From positions 1-64,000 of the forward strand of contig NZ_CAMTIK010000006.1 in NCBI RefSeq assembly GCF_947072685.1: a DNA stretch of 64,000 nucleotides, in the 5' to 3' direction. Both the position numbers and the translations under genes were made by a program. Below are positions 52,793 to 62,308 of this stretch, piece after piece (positions within the stretch are counted from its first letter, which is position 1; every line of letters begins with the position of its first letter). This DNA is from an uncultured Cetobacterium sp. (GTDB lineage Bacteria > Fusobacteriota > Fusobacteriia > Fusobacteriales > Fusobacteriaceae). Under the pieces are notes generated by a model. That model was not told the origin of the DNA. It was given only the letters and a program-made list of their open reading frames with translations, and ran no database searches.

Positions 52793-54292
52793 ATGTTAGT
52801 AAAAATATTGAGCTCAAGTTATTTAGGGATTGAACCATTTTTAGTAGAGGTAGAAGTGGATGTTGTGAATGGATTGCCAATATTCAATATAGTAGGACTC
52901 GGTGATGCCACAATATCAGAAAGTAGAGATAGAATAAGATCGGCTATAAAAAATATGGGTTATATGCTTGAACCGAGAAGATTGATAGTAAATTTGACTC
53001 CTGCAAATATAAAAAAATCTGGATCCCAATTTGATTTACCAATAGCTTTGGGGATTATGTTGGGAATGAAATTTATTTCTGATTATAGAGGAGTATTGAG
53101 TGAATATTTAGTTATGGGAGAACTTTCATTAACTGGTGAAGTTAGAAGAACTGAGGGGGTTATAAGTGGAGTTTTAATGGCAAAATCTCAAGGATTTAAA
53201 GGGGTTATAATTCCAGAAACAAACTTTGAAGAAGCTTCAATAATAAAAGGAATCCACATAGTTCCAGTAAAAAATATAAGAGATGCTGTCAATTTTATAG
53301 AGTTGGGTGAGGTTAGAAGTAAAAGAACAGCTTATAATTTTAAGGAAAAAGAGCTATTGATGGATATGTGGGATGTAAAAGGACAAAGCACAGCTAAAAG
53401 AGCTTTAGAAATATCGGCAGCGGGAGGACATAATATAATAATGGTGGGATCTCCCGGAAGTGGGAAATCAATGTTGGCAAAAAGGTTGATAACTATTTTG
53501 CCATCGATGTCTGAAAAAGAGATTATAGAGACGACAAAAATATATAGTGTTTCAGGAGAATTGGATGAAAAAAATCCAATTATAGTAAATAGGCCATTTA
53601 GGGATCCTCACCATACATCAACAGCGACAGCTATAATTGGTGGTGGAAGAATACCAAAACCGGGAGAGATTAGTTTAGCAAATAACGGTGTGTTATTTTT
53701 AGATGAATTTACAGAATTTGATAGAGTAGTAACTGAAAGTTTAAGGGAACCTTTAGAAGAAAAAAGAATATCCATAACAAGAAGTTTAGGTAAAATGGAG
53801 TTCCCAGCTAAAATGATATTTGTAGCAGCTTGTAATCCGTGTCCGTGTGGAAATGGGTTTGATGAAGATTTATGTACATGTACACCTTTTGATATAAGGA
53901 GGTATTTAAAAAAACTTTCTGGGCCTATAATAGATCGAATAGATTTATATATAGAGATATACCGTTTAAATGAGAATGAAATATTAAAAGATAGTCGTGG
54001 GGACAAATCAGAAGTGATTAGAGAAAGAGTTTTAAAAGCTAGAGAGTTTCAAAAAAATAGATTTGGAAAAGAGAAATTAAATGGAGATATGCTCAACCAT
54101 GATATTGAAAAATATTGTGTTTTAGATAAAGAGTGTGAAAAAATAATGAGAGGAGCAATTAGGAGTTTAAATCTTTCGATGAGAACATACCATAAAATAT
54201 TAAAAGTAGCAAGGACAATAGCCGATTTAAGTTCGAGTAAAGATATAGAAAAATCACATTTAATGGAAGCTATAACATATAGAAAAAATTAA
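52793..54292 (+). CDS. comM: YifB/ComM family AAA ATPase
   Basis: This 499-residue protein belongs to the Mg-chelatase-like AAA+ group. An N-terminal Lon-like domain (VEVDVVNGLPIFNIVGL, LTPANIKKSGSQFDLPIALG) precedes the ATPase with Walker A VGSPGSGKSML, RPFRDPHHTST, Walker B GVLFLDEF, and a cysteine cluster AACNPCPCG. In naturally competent bacteria ComM is a hexameric helicase that speeds branch migration during transformation. The ATG at 52793 follows GGGAGG. With the ComEC-like protein it hints at, but does not prove, DNA uptake ability. Confidence 0.9.
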   Translation: MLVKILSSSYLGIEPFLVEVEVDVVNGLPIFNIVGLGDATISESRDRIRSAIKNMGYMLEPRRLIVNLTPANIKKSGSQFDLPIALGIMLGMKFISDYRGVLSEYLVMGELSLTGEVRRTEGVISGVLMAKSQGFKGVIIPETNFEEASIIKGIHIVPVKNIRDAVNFIELGEVRSKRTAYNFKEKELLMDMWDVKGQSTAKRALEISAAGGHNIIMVGSPGSGKSMLAKRLITILPSMSEKEIIETTKIYSVSGELDEKNPIIVNRPFRDPHHTSTATAIIGGGRIPKPGEISLANNGVLFLDEFTEFDRVVTESLREPLEEKRISITRSLGKMEFPAKMIFVAACNPCPCGNGFDEDLCTCTPFDIRRYLKKLSGPIIDRIDLYIEIYRLNENEILKDSRGDKSEVIRERVLKAREFQKNRFGKEKLNGDMLNHDIEKYCVLDKECEKIMRGAIRSLNLSMRTYHKILKVARTIADLSSSKDIEKSHLMEAITYRKN

Positions 54293-54312
54293 TAAAAAAA
54301 AATAAAAAAAGT

Positions 54313-54341
54313 TTGACATAACTACGAAAAAGGTGTATATT
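54313..54341 (+). promoter_or_regulatory. Promoter of reverse rubrerythrin
   Basis: TTGACA (54313-54318) and TATATT (54336-54341) with 17-base spacing, a strong housekeeping promoter. The start is near 54348 and the leader about 90 bases. Confidence 0.8.
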
Positions 54342-54355
54342 ATATTTATGAACAG

Positions 54356-54374
54356 ATTTGTAACGATTACAAAT
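54356..54374 (+). promoter_or_regulatory. Palindromic operator or hairpin in the rubrerythrin leader
   Basis: ATTTGTAA-CGA-TTACAAAT (54356-54374) is a perfect inverted repeat about 8 bases after the predicted transcript start, well placed for a repressor. A peroxide or redox regulator (PerR-like) is the obvious guess. It could also fold as an RNA hairpin. Confidence 0.5.
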
Positions 54375-54437
54375 TAGAAATCAAAACAAAAATGAAAAAA
54401 TAAATATAAAATACAATATTTCGAGGAGGATTTTAAA

Positions 54438-54986
54438 ATGGCAAAAGTAAAATGTACAGTATGTGGAGAAGTTTTTGAAGAGGCTTTAGGGGCATGTCCT
54501 TTATGTAAAGTTGGATTAGATAAATGTGTTGCTTATGATGAAACAGCAGGAAGAGTTTGGGCAACTGAACATAAAGTAGGAGAAGGTTTAGCTTGTAATG
54601 ATCAAGAGATTCTTGAAGGATTAAGAGCAAACTTTAACGGTGAGTGTATGGAAGTTGGTATGTACTTAGCTATGGCTAGAGTTGCAGATAGAGAAGGGTA
54701 CCCAGAAGTAGCAGAAGCTTATACAAGAATAGCTTTTGAAGAAGCTGGACATGCGGCAAGATTTGCTGAGTTATTAGGAGAAGTAGTAACTGATTCAACT
54801 GAAGAGAACTTAAAAAGAAGAGTGGAAGCAGAATACGGAGCAACTTCAGGGAAGTTTGAGATTGCAAAGAGAGCAAAACAATTAGGACTTGATGCTATCC
54901 ATGATACAGTTCATGAAATGGCAAAAGACGAAGCAAGACATGGAAGAGCATTCTTAGGATTATTAGAAAGACATTTCCAAAAGTAA
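54438..54986 (+). CDS. Reverse rubrerythrin
   Basis: This diiron peroxidase of 182 aa helps anaerobes remove hydrogen peroxide and oxygen. Unlike classical rubrerythrin, the rubredoxin knuckle comes first (C6, C9, C20, C23: CTVCG and CPLCK). The four-helix diiron domain follows with ExxM/ExxH ligands ([37 protein letters not shown]). Electrons could come from NADH through a rubredoxin reductase, such as the reductase part of the fusion at 27246. GAGGAGG precedes the ATG. The gene stands alone with strong promoter and terminator. Confidence 0.92.
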   Translation: MAKVKCTVCGEVFEEALGACPLCKVGLDKCVAYDETAGRVWATEHKVGEGLACNDQEILEGLRANFNGECMEVGMYLAMARVADREGYPEVAEAYTRIAFEEAGHAARFAELLGEVVTDSTEENLKRRVEAEYGATSGKFEIAKRAKQLGLDAIHDTVHEMAKDEARHGRAFLGLLERHFQK

Positions 54987-54999
54987 AAAATTGTAAACA

Positions 55000-55036
55000 A
55001 AGAGCACTTAACATTAGAGGTTAAGTGCTCTTTTTC
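55000..55036 (+). terminator. Terminator after reverse rubrerythrin
   Basis: Stem AAAGAGCACTTAAC / GTTAAGTGCTCTTT (55000-55013, 55021-55034) with a seven-base loop and further T. Confidence 0.88.
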
Positions 55037-55039
55037 GTT

Positions 55040-55069
55040 TGTTGAAGTTTTGACTGTATTGTGATACTA
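55040..55069 (+). promoter_or_regulatory. Possible promoter of the cob operon
   Basis: TTGTTG (55040-55045) and GATACT (55064-55069), 18 bases apart, with a TGT extended -10. It is a modest match. No cobalamin riboswitch fits in the short leader. Confidence 0.4.
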
Positions 55070-55103
55070 TTAAGATATTATAAGACTGGAAAAGGTGAGT
55101 GAA

Positions 55104-55664
55104 TTGGGGAAAATAATTTATATTACAGGTGGAGCTAGAAGTGGGAAAAGTAGATTGGCAGAAGAGCTAATTTTTGAAAGTAAAAAGGATAGGATTTATG
55201 TAGCAACCTCGATAACGTTTGATGAAGAGATGAGAGAAAGAGTAAGGCTTCATAAACTTCAACGAGGCGAAGAATGGATAACTATTGAGGCATATAAGGA
55301 TATTTATAAATATCTAGAGATGTATAAGAATAAAAATATGATTGTCCTTTTAGATTGTTTAACAAATATGGTCAGCAACAATATGATTTTGGATACGGAA
55401 AGAGACTGGGATAATCTTTCTCAGGAGGAGTTAGCGAAAATAGAGAAAAATATAGAGAATCAAGTAATAAAAACTTTAGAATTTGTAAAAGAGAGTACAC
55501 TTGATATAATTGTTGTTTCAAATGAGATAGGGATGGGGGTTGTACCGCCATACGCATTAGGGAGATATTTTAGAGATATCTGTGGAAGAATGAATCAACT
55601 AGTTGGAAATAGATCGGATGAAGCTCATTTAGTAGTTTCAGGTTTTAAATTAAAATTAAAATAG
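55104..55664 (+). CDS. cobU: Adenosylcobinamide kinase / adenosylcobinamide-phosphate guanylyltransferase
   Basis: CobU phosphorylates adenosylcobinamide and then makes adenosylcobinamide-GDP, in the late steps of vitamin B12 synthesis. The P-loop YITGGARSGKSRLAE (GGARSGKS at 9-16) and the VSNEIGMGVVPPYALGRYFRDICGRMNQ region, shown by its core NEIGMGVVP, are diagnostic. Length is 186 aa from a TTG at 55104. That start is chosen because AGGTGAG lies just upstream; a GTG at 55095 is part of this ribosome site. It leads a four-gene cob operon. Confidence 0.93.
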   Translation: MGKIIYITGGARSGKSRLAEELIFESKKDRIYVATSITFDEEMRERVRLHKLQRGEEWITIEAYKDIYKYLEMYKNKNMIVLLDCLTNMVSNNMILDTERDWDNLSQEELAKIEKNIENQVIKTLEFVKESTLDIIVVSNEIGMGVVPPYALGRYFRDICGRMNQLVGNRSDEAHLVVSGFKLKLK

Positions 55665-55679
55665 AGTTTGGAGGAAGAT

Positions 55680-56444
55680 ATGAAAGGTTTAGCATTACTT
55701 TTTAAATTTATGACAAGGCTGCCATTTCCTGGTGGAAATAATTTCGATTCAAAAGAACTAGGAAAAGGGATGAAGTGGTTTCCAGTTGTTGGTATGGTAA
55801 TAGGGGCTATAAATTTGATAGTCGCAACAGTTTTAGAAGGGAGTATACCATCACCTTTGTTGATGTCAATAATTTTGGTAACACTGGATGTAATAATGAC
55901 GGGTGGACTTCATTTGGATGGATTAGCTGACACTTTTGATGGAATTTTTAGTTATAGAAGTAAACAAAAGATGTTAGAGATAATGAAAGACTCTAGGGTA
56001 GGAACAAATGGAGTCTTAGTATTAGTACTGTATTTTATATTTAAAATAGCATTTTTAATGGAAACATCAGAATTTTTTGGAGTTAGTCAAGGTGTAATAA
56101 TGCTGATAGTACCTGTTTTGTCAAGGATTAATAGTGTTGTTAACTGTACATTTGAGCCATATGCAAGAGCGAGTGGCATGGGAAAAACATTTGTAGATAA
56201 CACTGATGGAATGGGATTAGGTATTTCATACTTATTAGTAACAGGATTTTTATATTTAGTATCAAACTACTTTAATCTTCCTTTTGTGAATATGTTTATA
56301 ATTTTAAATATAATGACAGCGACAGGATTTTTCTTTGGAAAATTAATAACTAAAAAAATTGGTGGAATTACGGGTGATACTTTGGGGGCACTGCTAGAAC
56401 TCTCATCGGTTTTAGCATTAGTTCTTATGTATATAATATTGTAG
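55680..56444 (+). CDS. cobS: Adenosylcobinamide-GDP ribazoletransferase (cobalamin synthase)
   Basis: CobS is the inner-membrane enzyme that joins adenosylcobinamide-GDP to alpha-ribazole, completing B12. It has about six hydrophobic segments. The signature FMTRLPFPGG near the start and the acidic GGLHLDGLADTFDG motif with metal-binding Asp residues are clear. Length is 254 aa. TTGGAGGAAG precedes the ATG at 55680. It lies 15 bases after cobU. Confidence 0.93.
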   Translation: MKGLALLFKFMTRLPFPGGNNFDSKELGKGMKWFPVVGMVIGAINLIVATVLEGSIPSPLLMSIILVTLDVIMTGGLHLDGLADTFDGIFSYRSKQKMLEIMKDSRVGTNGVLVLVLYFIFKIAFLMETSEFFGVSQGVIMLIVPVLSRINSVVNCTFEPYARASGMGKTFVDNTDGMGLGISYLLVTGFLYLVSNYFNLPFVNMFIILNIMTATGFFFGKLITKKIGGITGDTLGALLELSSVLALVLMYIIL

Positions 56445-56451
56445 GTGAAAA

Positions 56452-57039
56452 ATGGGGAAGATAATTTTAGTTAGGCATGGAGAAACGGAATTAAATACGG
56501 CAGGAGTATTTTTTGGTATAATGGACCCTATACTTACTCCTGAAGGAATGGAACAAGCGGAGAGTGCTAAGAAAATATTAAAAGAATTAGAATACCATAA
56601 AATATATACAAGCGACTTAAAAAGAGCAAAAGAAACAGCAGAAATTATAAATTATAAAAAGATAAATTTAGTATTAACAAAAGAGTTAAGAGAGATAAAT
56701 TTTGGAATATTTGAAGGTTATAGTTATCAACAACTCTTAGAAAAATATCCAGCAGAAGTGAAAAAAAGTCAAGAAGACTGGGAAAATTATAATTATGAAA
56801 CGGGCGAGAGTGTATTACAACTCCAAAAAAGAGCGATAGATTTCATTGAAAAAGAGTTAGATTTAAATAAAAATACTGTTTTAGTAACCCATTGGGGAGT
56901 TATTAATACAATTTTGAGTCATTATTTTTCTGTTGGATTAAATGCTTATTGGAAATTTAGTGTGAAAAATGGCGGAATAGTAATTATAGAATTTTCAGAA
57001 GGGTATCCAATTTTAAAAGGGCTCAATATAGGGGGATAG
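56452..57039 (+). CDS. cobC: Histidine phosphatase, probable alpha-ribazole phosphatase CobC
   Basis: This phosphoglycerate-mutase-like phosphatase of 195 aa has the catalytic RHGET motif (LVRHGETELN, 6-15), the second Arg/His region (TSDLKRAKETAE) and VTHWGVINTI near the end. In B12 synthesis CobC removes the phosphate of alpha-ribazole phosphate. The family is broad, but the position between cobS and cobT makes this role very likely. AGGTGA precedes the ATG. Confidence 0.85.
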   Translation: MGKIILVRHGETELNTAGVFFGIMDPILTPEGMEQAESAKKILKELEYHKIYTSDLKRAKETAEIINYKKINLVLTKELREINFGIFEGYSYQQLLEKYPAEVKKSQEDWENYNYETGESVLQLQKRAIDFIEKELDLNKNTVLVTHWGVINTILSHYFSVGLNAYWKFSVKNGGIVIIEFSEGYPILKGLNIGG

Positions 57040-57044
57040 TAAAA

Positions 57045-58094
57045 TTGAAAGAGATTGAAAATATTAAAAGAGAGATAAGGGCTGTAGATGAAGAAGCTAT
57101 GAGAACTTGCAAAGAGATTTTGGACTCACGAATGAAACCAGAAAAAAGTTTAGGAATATTAGAAGATTTATCAATAAAAGTTGCAGGAATAACTGGAAAA
57201 CCATTGAATGAATTAAAAAGAGGATGTCATTTTATAGCATCAGCAGATAACGGTGTTATAGAGGAAGGGGTATCATCTTGTCCACTTGAGTATACAAGAA
57301 TTGTGTCGGAAGCCATGCTAAGTTCTTTTGCTGCAATTGGTATTTTATGTAAAAGTCTAGATATTCCATTAAATTTAATAGATGTTGGAATAAATGGGGA
57401 TATTTTAGGTAATTATGAAAATTTATATAAAAGAAAGGTTGCCTATGGGACAAAAAATTTTGTTTTAGAGCCAGCTATGAGCGAATCTGAGGTTATAAAA
57501 GCGATATCTGTCGGAGTGGAAATGATAAGGAGTAAAAAAACTTTTGATTTTTATTCAAATGGAGAGATGGGGATAGCTAATACAACGACAAGTTCAGCAG
57601 TTCTTTATGCTTTAACTGAGGAAAGTATAGAAAGAGTTGTTGGAAGAGGTGGAGGACTCTCAGATGAAGGATTAGAAAAAAAGAAAAATGTTATACTTGG
57701 GGCCTGTAAAAAATATAATCTATTCAATAAAGATCCGATTGAAGTTCTAAGAACAGTAGGGGGATTAGATATAGCTTGCATGGTTGGACTTTATCTGGGT
57801 GCAGCTCTGGAAAGAAAACCTATGTTGATAGATGGATTTATATCGGCAGTAGCAGCTCTGGTAGCCACAAGAATAGAGCCAAAAGTTAAAGGGTATATAA
57901 TAGGAACTCATATGAGTGAAGAACCAGGTATGAAAATAGTTATGGACGCTTTAGATTTAAGCACTTTTTTACAATTAGAGATGCGTTTAGGTGAAGGAAC
58001 AGGAGCAGTTTTGGCATATCCAATTTTAAAGGCAGCTGTAGAAATTCCTAAAGTTATGAAAACTAAGGATGAGGTTTATAAAATATTTCAATAA
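57045..58094 (+). CDS. cobT: Nicotinate-nucleotide:dimethylbenzimidazole phosphoribosyltransferase
   Basis: CobT makes alpha-ribazole phosphate from the lower-ligand base and nicotinate mononucleotide. Visible parts: KPLNELKRGCHFIASADNGV (core ASADNGV), MGIANTTTSSAVLYAL, VGRGGGLSDEGLEKK, and LRLGEGTGAVLAYPI with the catalytic Glu. Length 349 aa is normal. The start is TTG at 57045 after GGGGGATAG. It ends the cobU-cobS-cobC-cobT unit, which would let the cell finish or remodel scavenged cobinamide. The corrin ring genes are not in this window. Confidence 0.94.
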   Translation: MKEIENIKREIRAVDEEAMRTCKEILDSRMKPEKSLGILEDLSIKVAGITGKPLNELKRGCHFIASADNGVIEEGVSSCPLEYTRIVSEAMLSSFAAIGILCKSLDIPLNLIDVGINGDILGNYENLYKRKVAYGTKNFVLEPAMSESEVIKAISVGVEMIRSKKTFDFYSNGEMGIANTTTSSAVLYALTEESIERVVGRGGGLSDEGLEKKKNVILGACKKYNLFNKDPIEVLRTVGGLDIACMVGLYLGAALERKPMLIDGFISAVAALVATRIEPKVKGYIIGTHMSEEPGMKIVMDALDLSTFLQLEMRLGEGTGAVLAYPILKAAVEIPKVMKTKDEVYKIFQ

Positions 58095-58109
58095 AAGTAG
58101 TGAGGGGTG

Positions 58110-58808
58110 ATGGATTTGGAAAAAGACCAAATGTTAGGACACCGAAAGAGATTACGTGAGAAGTATTTAAAAACGGGTTATAAAGGGTTTGAAGATTATG
58201 AAATTTTAGAACTTATATTAACGTATTCAATAAAATTGAGGGATTGTAAAAGTATCGCTAAAGATCTGTTGGGTAGATTTAAAACCATTGAAAAGGTTTT
58301 AAAAGCTGAGGTCAATGATTTGCAAAAAATAGATGGGATAGGAAAAGAGACAGCAATATATTTAAAAGTTATAGGAGATGTGACTCTGAACCAATACTAT
58401 AAAAATATTCATAAAATGAATATTACATCTTTAAAAGGTAAGAGCGAATTAATAAATTATTTAAAAGGAGATGTGGGCTTTTTAAAGAGTGAAGAGTTTA
58501 AAGTGATATATCTAAGTAGTGATAATAAAATAGTTTGTGATGAAATTCTTTTTAAAGGAACAATTGACAGAAGTGTTGTATATCCTAGGAAAATAATGGA
58601 GAGAGCTATAGATAATAGAGCTAAAGGAATAATTTTTGCACACAATCATCCAAGTGGGAATTTAACACCTTCTAAAAAAGATATAGAGCTAACTTTAGAA
58701 ATGCAGAGTATATTAGAGAAAGTTGATATAAAACTTTTAGATCACATAATTGTGAGCGAGGAGTCACATTTTAGTTTTTATGAAAATGGATTAATAGAAT
58801 ATTATTAA
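58110..58808 (+). CDS. radC: RadC/JAB-domain protein
   Basis: This 232-residue protein has an N-terminal helix-hairpin-helix part (LQKIDGIGKETAIYLKVIG core KIDGIGKETA) and a C-terminal JAB/MPN metalloprotease-like domain with HNHPSGNLTPSKKD, the zinc-binding HxHPS...D pattern. RadC was named for DNA repair, but that role has been questioned, and its true function is unclear. The ATG at 58110 is used; GTG at 58107 overlaps the ribosome site GAGGGG, and TTG at 58116 is a possible alternative. Confidence 0.88.
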   Translation: MDLEKDQMLGHRKRLREKYLKTGYKGFEDYEILELILTYSIKLRDCKSIAKDLLGRFKTIEKVLKAEVNDLQKIDGIGKETAIYLKVIGDVTLNQYYKNIHKMNITSLKGKSELINYLKGDVGFLKSEEFKVIYLSSDNKIVCDEILFKGTIDRSVVYPRKIMERAIDNRAKGIIFAHNHPSGNLTPSKKDIELTLEMQSILEKVDIKLLDHIIVSEESHFSFYENGLIEYY

Positions 58809-58813
58809 CTTTT

Positions 58814-58841
58814 ACCCTCTTATCAATTAAGAGGGTCTTTT
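58814..58841 (+). terminator. Hairpin after radC
   Basis: Stem ACCCTCTTA / TAAGAGGGT (58814-58822, 58828-58836) followed by only CTTTTA, so probably a weak terminator before uvrA. Confidence 0.6.
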
Positions 58842-58859
58842 ACTAAGGAGTGAGAAAAT

Positions 58860-61694
58860 ATGTTAGATAAAATAATAATAAAAGGTGCAAGAGAGCACAA
58901 TTTGAAAAATTTTGATATAGAGATCCCTAAATATAAATTTGTTGTGGTAACAGGAGTGAGTGGAAGTGGGAAGTCATCACTTGCTTTTGATACAATCTAT
59001 TCTGAGGGGCAAAGAAGATATGTCGAGAGTTTATCAGCGTATGCTCGGCAGTTTATTGGGCAGATGAAAAAACCAGAGGTAGATAGTATTGAAGGGTTAG
59101 CTCCAGCAATTTCAATAGAACAAAAAACAACGAATAAAAATCCTAGATCTACAGTGGGGACAGTTACAGAGATATATGATTACATGAGACTTCTATTTGC
59201 ACATATCGGTGTTGCTCATTGTCCCATTTGTGGAAAAGTTGTTGAAAGACAAAGTGTTGATGAAATTGTAGAAAATATTTATGAAAAATTTAAAAATAAA
59301 GATAAGTTAGTAGTGATGAGTCCAGTTATAAAAGATAAAAAAGGAACCCATAAAAATTTGTTTTTAAATTTAGTAAAAAAAGGATTTGTAAGAGCTAGAG
59401 TAGATGGTGAAATACTATACTTGGAAGAGGAGATAGGTTTAGATAAAAATAAAAAACATAATATAGAAGTTGTTGTGGATAGAATTGTTGTGGATAAGGA
59501 GGAAGATGAGTTTAAAAGTCGGTTAACCCAGAGTATTGAACAGGCAATTGAACTTTCAGAAGGAAAGGTAATAATAAATTGGGGTGAAGCAGAACATATA
59601 TACAGTGAAAATTTTTCTTGTCCAGATCACGAGGATATAAGTATTCCAGATTTAACTCCAAGATTATTTTCTTTTAATGCACCATTTGGAGCTTGTCCTG
59701 AGTGCAAGGGAATAGGTAAAAAGTTAGAAATAGATGAAAGTCGTTTAATAGAGGATGAAAATTTATCAATATTAAAGGGTGGGCTTTATGTGCCGGGAGC
59801 AGCCTCGGCTAAGAAGGGATATGCTTGGACAATATTTGAGTCTATGGCTAAAAAATATGATATTGATTTAGAAAAGTCTGTAAAAAATCTATCAAAAAAG
59901 GAGTTAGATATAATATTTTATGGTACAAGTGGTAAAAAGTTCAGAGTAGATTATGACTCAAAAGAATTTAGTTTTCACGGAGAAAAGGACTATGAAGGTA
60001 TTGTTAAGAACTTAGAAAGAAGATATAATGATTCATTTTCAGAAAGCATGAGAGAAGAGATTGAAAATCGTTTTATGATTGATAGAATATGTAAGGTTTG
60101 TAATGGAAAAAGGTTAAAACCAGAAGTTTTAGCAGTGACAGTTTGTAATAAAAATATAATTGAAATAACGGAGATGAGTATAAAGAATTCACTTTTATTT
60201 TTTGAAAATATTATACTTACAGAAAAAGAGACTCAGATTGCTTCTGAAATTTTGAAAGAGATAAAAGAGAGAATAAGTTTTATGATCAATGTTGGATTGG
60301 ATTATTTAAGTTTGTCTCGAGAAACAAAGTCTTTATCAGGTGGTGAATCTCAAAGAATAAGGTTGGCAACCCAGATTGGATCCGGTCTTACAGGTGTATT
60401 ATATGTTTTAGATGAACCGAGCATAGGACTTCACCAAAGAGATAATGACAAACTATTATTAACTTTAAACAGATTAAAAGATTTAGGAAATACTTTAATT
60501 GTAGTGGAGCACGATGAGGATACCATGTATCAAGCGGATTATATATTGGATATGGGTCCTGGAGCTGGAAGTTTTGGAGGTGAAATTGTAGCCAAAGGAA
60601 CACCAAGTGAGATTATAAATAATCCTGATTCTATGACTGGAAAGTATTTAAAAGGAGAGATAGGAATACCTGTACCAAAGGTTCGAAGAGATTCTCAGGG
60701 ATATATCTCATTAAAAGGTGCTAAAGGAAATAATCTAAAGAATATTGATGTGGATATTCCTTTAGGCATACTTACTGTTGTGACAGGAGTGAGTGGAAGT
60801 GGGAAATCAACACTTATAAATCAGACGCTATATCCAATACTGTTTAATAAACTAAATAAAGGGAAACTCTACCCTTTAGAATATAAAAATATAGAGGGCA
60901 TTGAACAATTAGATAAAGTTATTGATATAGATCAAAGTCCGATTGGAAGAACTCCACGTTCAAATCCAGCTACATATACAAAGGTTTTTGACGACATAAG
61001 AGATATTTTTTCTCAAACAAAAGATGCTAAATCTAGGGGATATTCAAAAGGAAGATTTTCTTTCAATGTAAAAGGTGGACGGTGTGAGGCTTGTCAAGGA
61101 GCCGGAATAATAAAAATTGAGATGAATTTTTTACCGGATGTATATGTGGAGTGTGAAATTTGTAGAGGTAAAAGATATAACAGAGAGACTTTAGAAGTTT
61201 ATTATAAAGGAAAGAATATATCGGACGTTTTGGATATGAGTGTTGGAGAGGCCTATGATTTTTTTAAAACTATTCCAAGTTTAGAAAGAAAATTAAAAGT
61301 TTTGGTGGATGTGGGTCTGGATTATATAAAATTGGGGCAACCAGCAACAACTTTATCTGGAGGAGAGGCTCAAAGAATAAAACTAGCTAGTGAACTTTCG
61401 AAAGTTTCTAAAGGGAAAACAATATATATTTTGGACGAACCGACAACAGGATTACACTTTGAGGATATAAGAAAGTTATTAGAAGTTATAGATAGGCTTA
61501 TAGAAAGAGGTAGTACAGTTATAATTATTGAACATAATCTAGATGTTATAAAAAATGCTGATTATATAATAGATATAGGACCTGAAGGTGGAGATGGTGG
61601 TGGAAAAGTAATTTTAACAGGAACGCCAGAGAAAGTAGCATCATCTAAAAAAGGATATACTGGAAAATATCTAAAGAAAATTTTGAAAAAATAG
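58860..61694 (+). CDS. uvrA: Excinuclease ABC subunit A
   Basis: UvrA is the damage-sensing ATPase of nucleotide excision repair. The 944 residues hold two ABC units: Walker [11 protein letters not shown] near residue 33 and [10 protein letters not shown] in the second half, each with a signature ([16 protein letters not shown]) and Walker B ([20 protein letters not shown]). Zinc-finger cysteines are seen in CPICGK, CPECKG, CEACQG and CEICRG. AGGAGTGAG precedes the ATG. uvrB is not nearby; ruvA follows after 10 bases. Confidence 0.98.
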   Translation: MLDKIIIKGAREHNLKNFDIEIPKYKFVVVTGVSGSGKSSLAFDTIYSEGQRRYVESLSAYARQFIGQMKKPEVDSIEGLAPAISIEQKTTNKNPRSTVGTVTEIYDYMRLLFAHIGVAHCPICGKVVERQSVDEIVENIYEKFKNKDKLVVMSPVIKDKKGTHKNLFLNLVKKGFVRARVDGEILYLEEEIGLDKNKKHNIEVVVDRIVVDKEEDEFKSRLTQSIEQAIELSEGKVIINWGEAEHIYSENFSCPDHEDISIPDLTPRLFSFNAPFGACPECKGIGKKLEIDESRLIEDENLSILKGGLYVPGAASAKKGYAWTIFESMAKKYDIDLEKSVKNLSKKELDIIFYGTSGKKFRVDYDSKEFSFHGEKDYEGIVKNLERRYNDSFSESMREEIENRFMIDRICKVCNGKRLKPEVLAVTVCNKNIIEITEMSIKNSLLFFENIILTEKETQIASEILKEIKERISFMINVGLDYLSLSRETKSLSGGESQRIRLATQIGSGLTGVLYVLDEPSIGLHQRDNDKLLLTLNRLKDLGNTLIVVEHDEDTMYQADYILDMGPGAGSFGGEIVAKGTPSEIINNPDSMTGKYLKGEIGIPVPKVRRDSQGYISLKGAKGNNLKNIDVDIPLGILTVVTGVSGSGKSTLINQTLYPILFNKLNKGKLYPLEYKNIEGIEQLDKVIDIDQSPIGRTPRSNPATYTKVFDDIRDIFSQTKDAKSRGYSKGRFSFNVKGGRCEACQGAGIIKIEMNFLPDVYVECEICRGKRYNRETLEVYYKGKNISDVLDMSVGEAYDFFKTIPSLERKLKVLVDVGLDYIKLGQPATTLSGGEAQRIKLASELSKVSKGKTIYILDEPTTGLHFEDIRKLLEVIDRLIERGSTVIIIEHNLDVIKNADYIIDIGPEGGDGGGKVILTGTPEKVASSKKGYTGKYLKKILKK

Positions 61695-61704
61695 GGAGAT
61701 AAAA

Positions 61705-62304
61705 ATGTTTGAGTATTTAAATGGAGTTATAAAAGTAAAAAAACCGGAATATTTAGCTATAGATGTAAATGGTGTAGGTTATAGAGTCTATATAACTTTA
61801 AAAACTTATGATCAAGTACAGATAGATGAAAGAAAAGAGTTGTTTATTTATAATGTTATAAAAGAGGATGCATTTAAACTTGTTGGGTTTTTACAGGAGA
61901 GAGAGAGAGTACTTTTTGAGATGCTTATTGGAATAAGTGGAATAGGGCTATCTTTAGCGCTTTCTATAATGTCAACTTTTTCAATAGATAACTTAAGAGA
62001 GATTGTTTTAAATGAAGATTTTAAAACTTTAAAAAGAGTTCCAAAATTAGGTGAGAAAAAATCTAAGCAAATAATAATTGATTTGAATAATAAAATAAAA
62101 ACTTTAAATCTTATGTCAATGGAGGATCCGGCTGGAGAAAGTCTGAATAACTTGATTGAGGATGAGCTTTATTTAGCACTGGAATCTTTAGGCTATAGTA
62201 AAAAGGAAATAGATACACTGATAAGTAAAGATGAGTTGAAAGGGTTTAAAACTATTGAAGAAGCAGTAAAAGGAGTTTTAAAGAAAATTCAATTAAGGGG
62301 ATGA
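61705..62304 (+). CDS. ruvA: Holliday junction branch migration protein RuvA
   Basis: RuvA binds four-way junctions and loads the RuvB motor. Domain I is an OB fold (MFEYLNGVIKVKKPEYLAID start, VGYRVYI), domain II has two helix-hairpin-helix motifs (LIGISGIGLSLALSI, LKRVPKLGEKKSKQII), and the C-terminal domain III (about 150-199) contacts RuvB. Length is 199 aa. GGGAG precedes the ATG. It lies 10 bases after uvrA and just before the phoH-like gene; ruvB is not in the window. Confidence 0.96.
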   Translation: MFEYLNGVIKVKKPEYLAIDVNGVGYRVYITLKTYDQVQIDERKELFIYNVIKEDAFKLVGFLQERERVLFEMLIGISGIGLSLALSIMSTFSIDNLREIVLNEDFKTLKRVPKLGEKKSKQIIIDLNNKIKTLNLMSMEDPAGESLNNLIEDELYLALESLGYSKKEIDTLISKDELKGFKTIEEAVKGVLKKIQLRG

Positions 62305-62308
62305 TTCT

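Noticed and set aside
53608-54006. Minus-strand open frame inside comM
   Set aside because: Antisense to conserved ATPase motifs; no ribosome site.
55037-55103. Looked for a cobalamin riboswitch before cobU
   Set aside because: Only about 67 bases lie between the rubrerythrin terminator and the start, too few for the aptamer.
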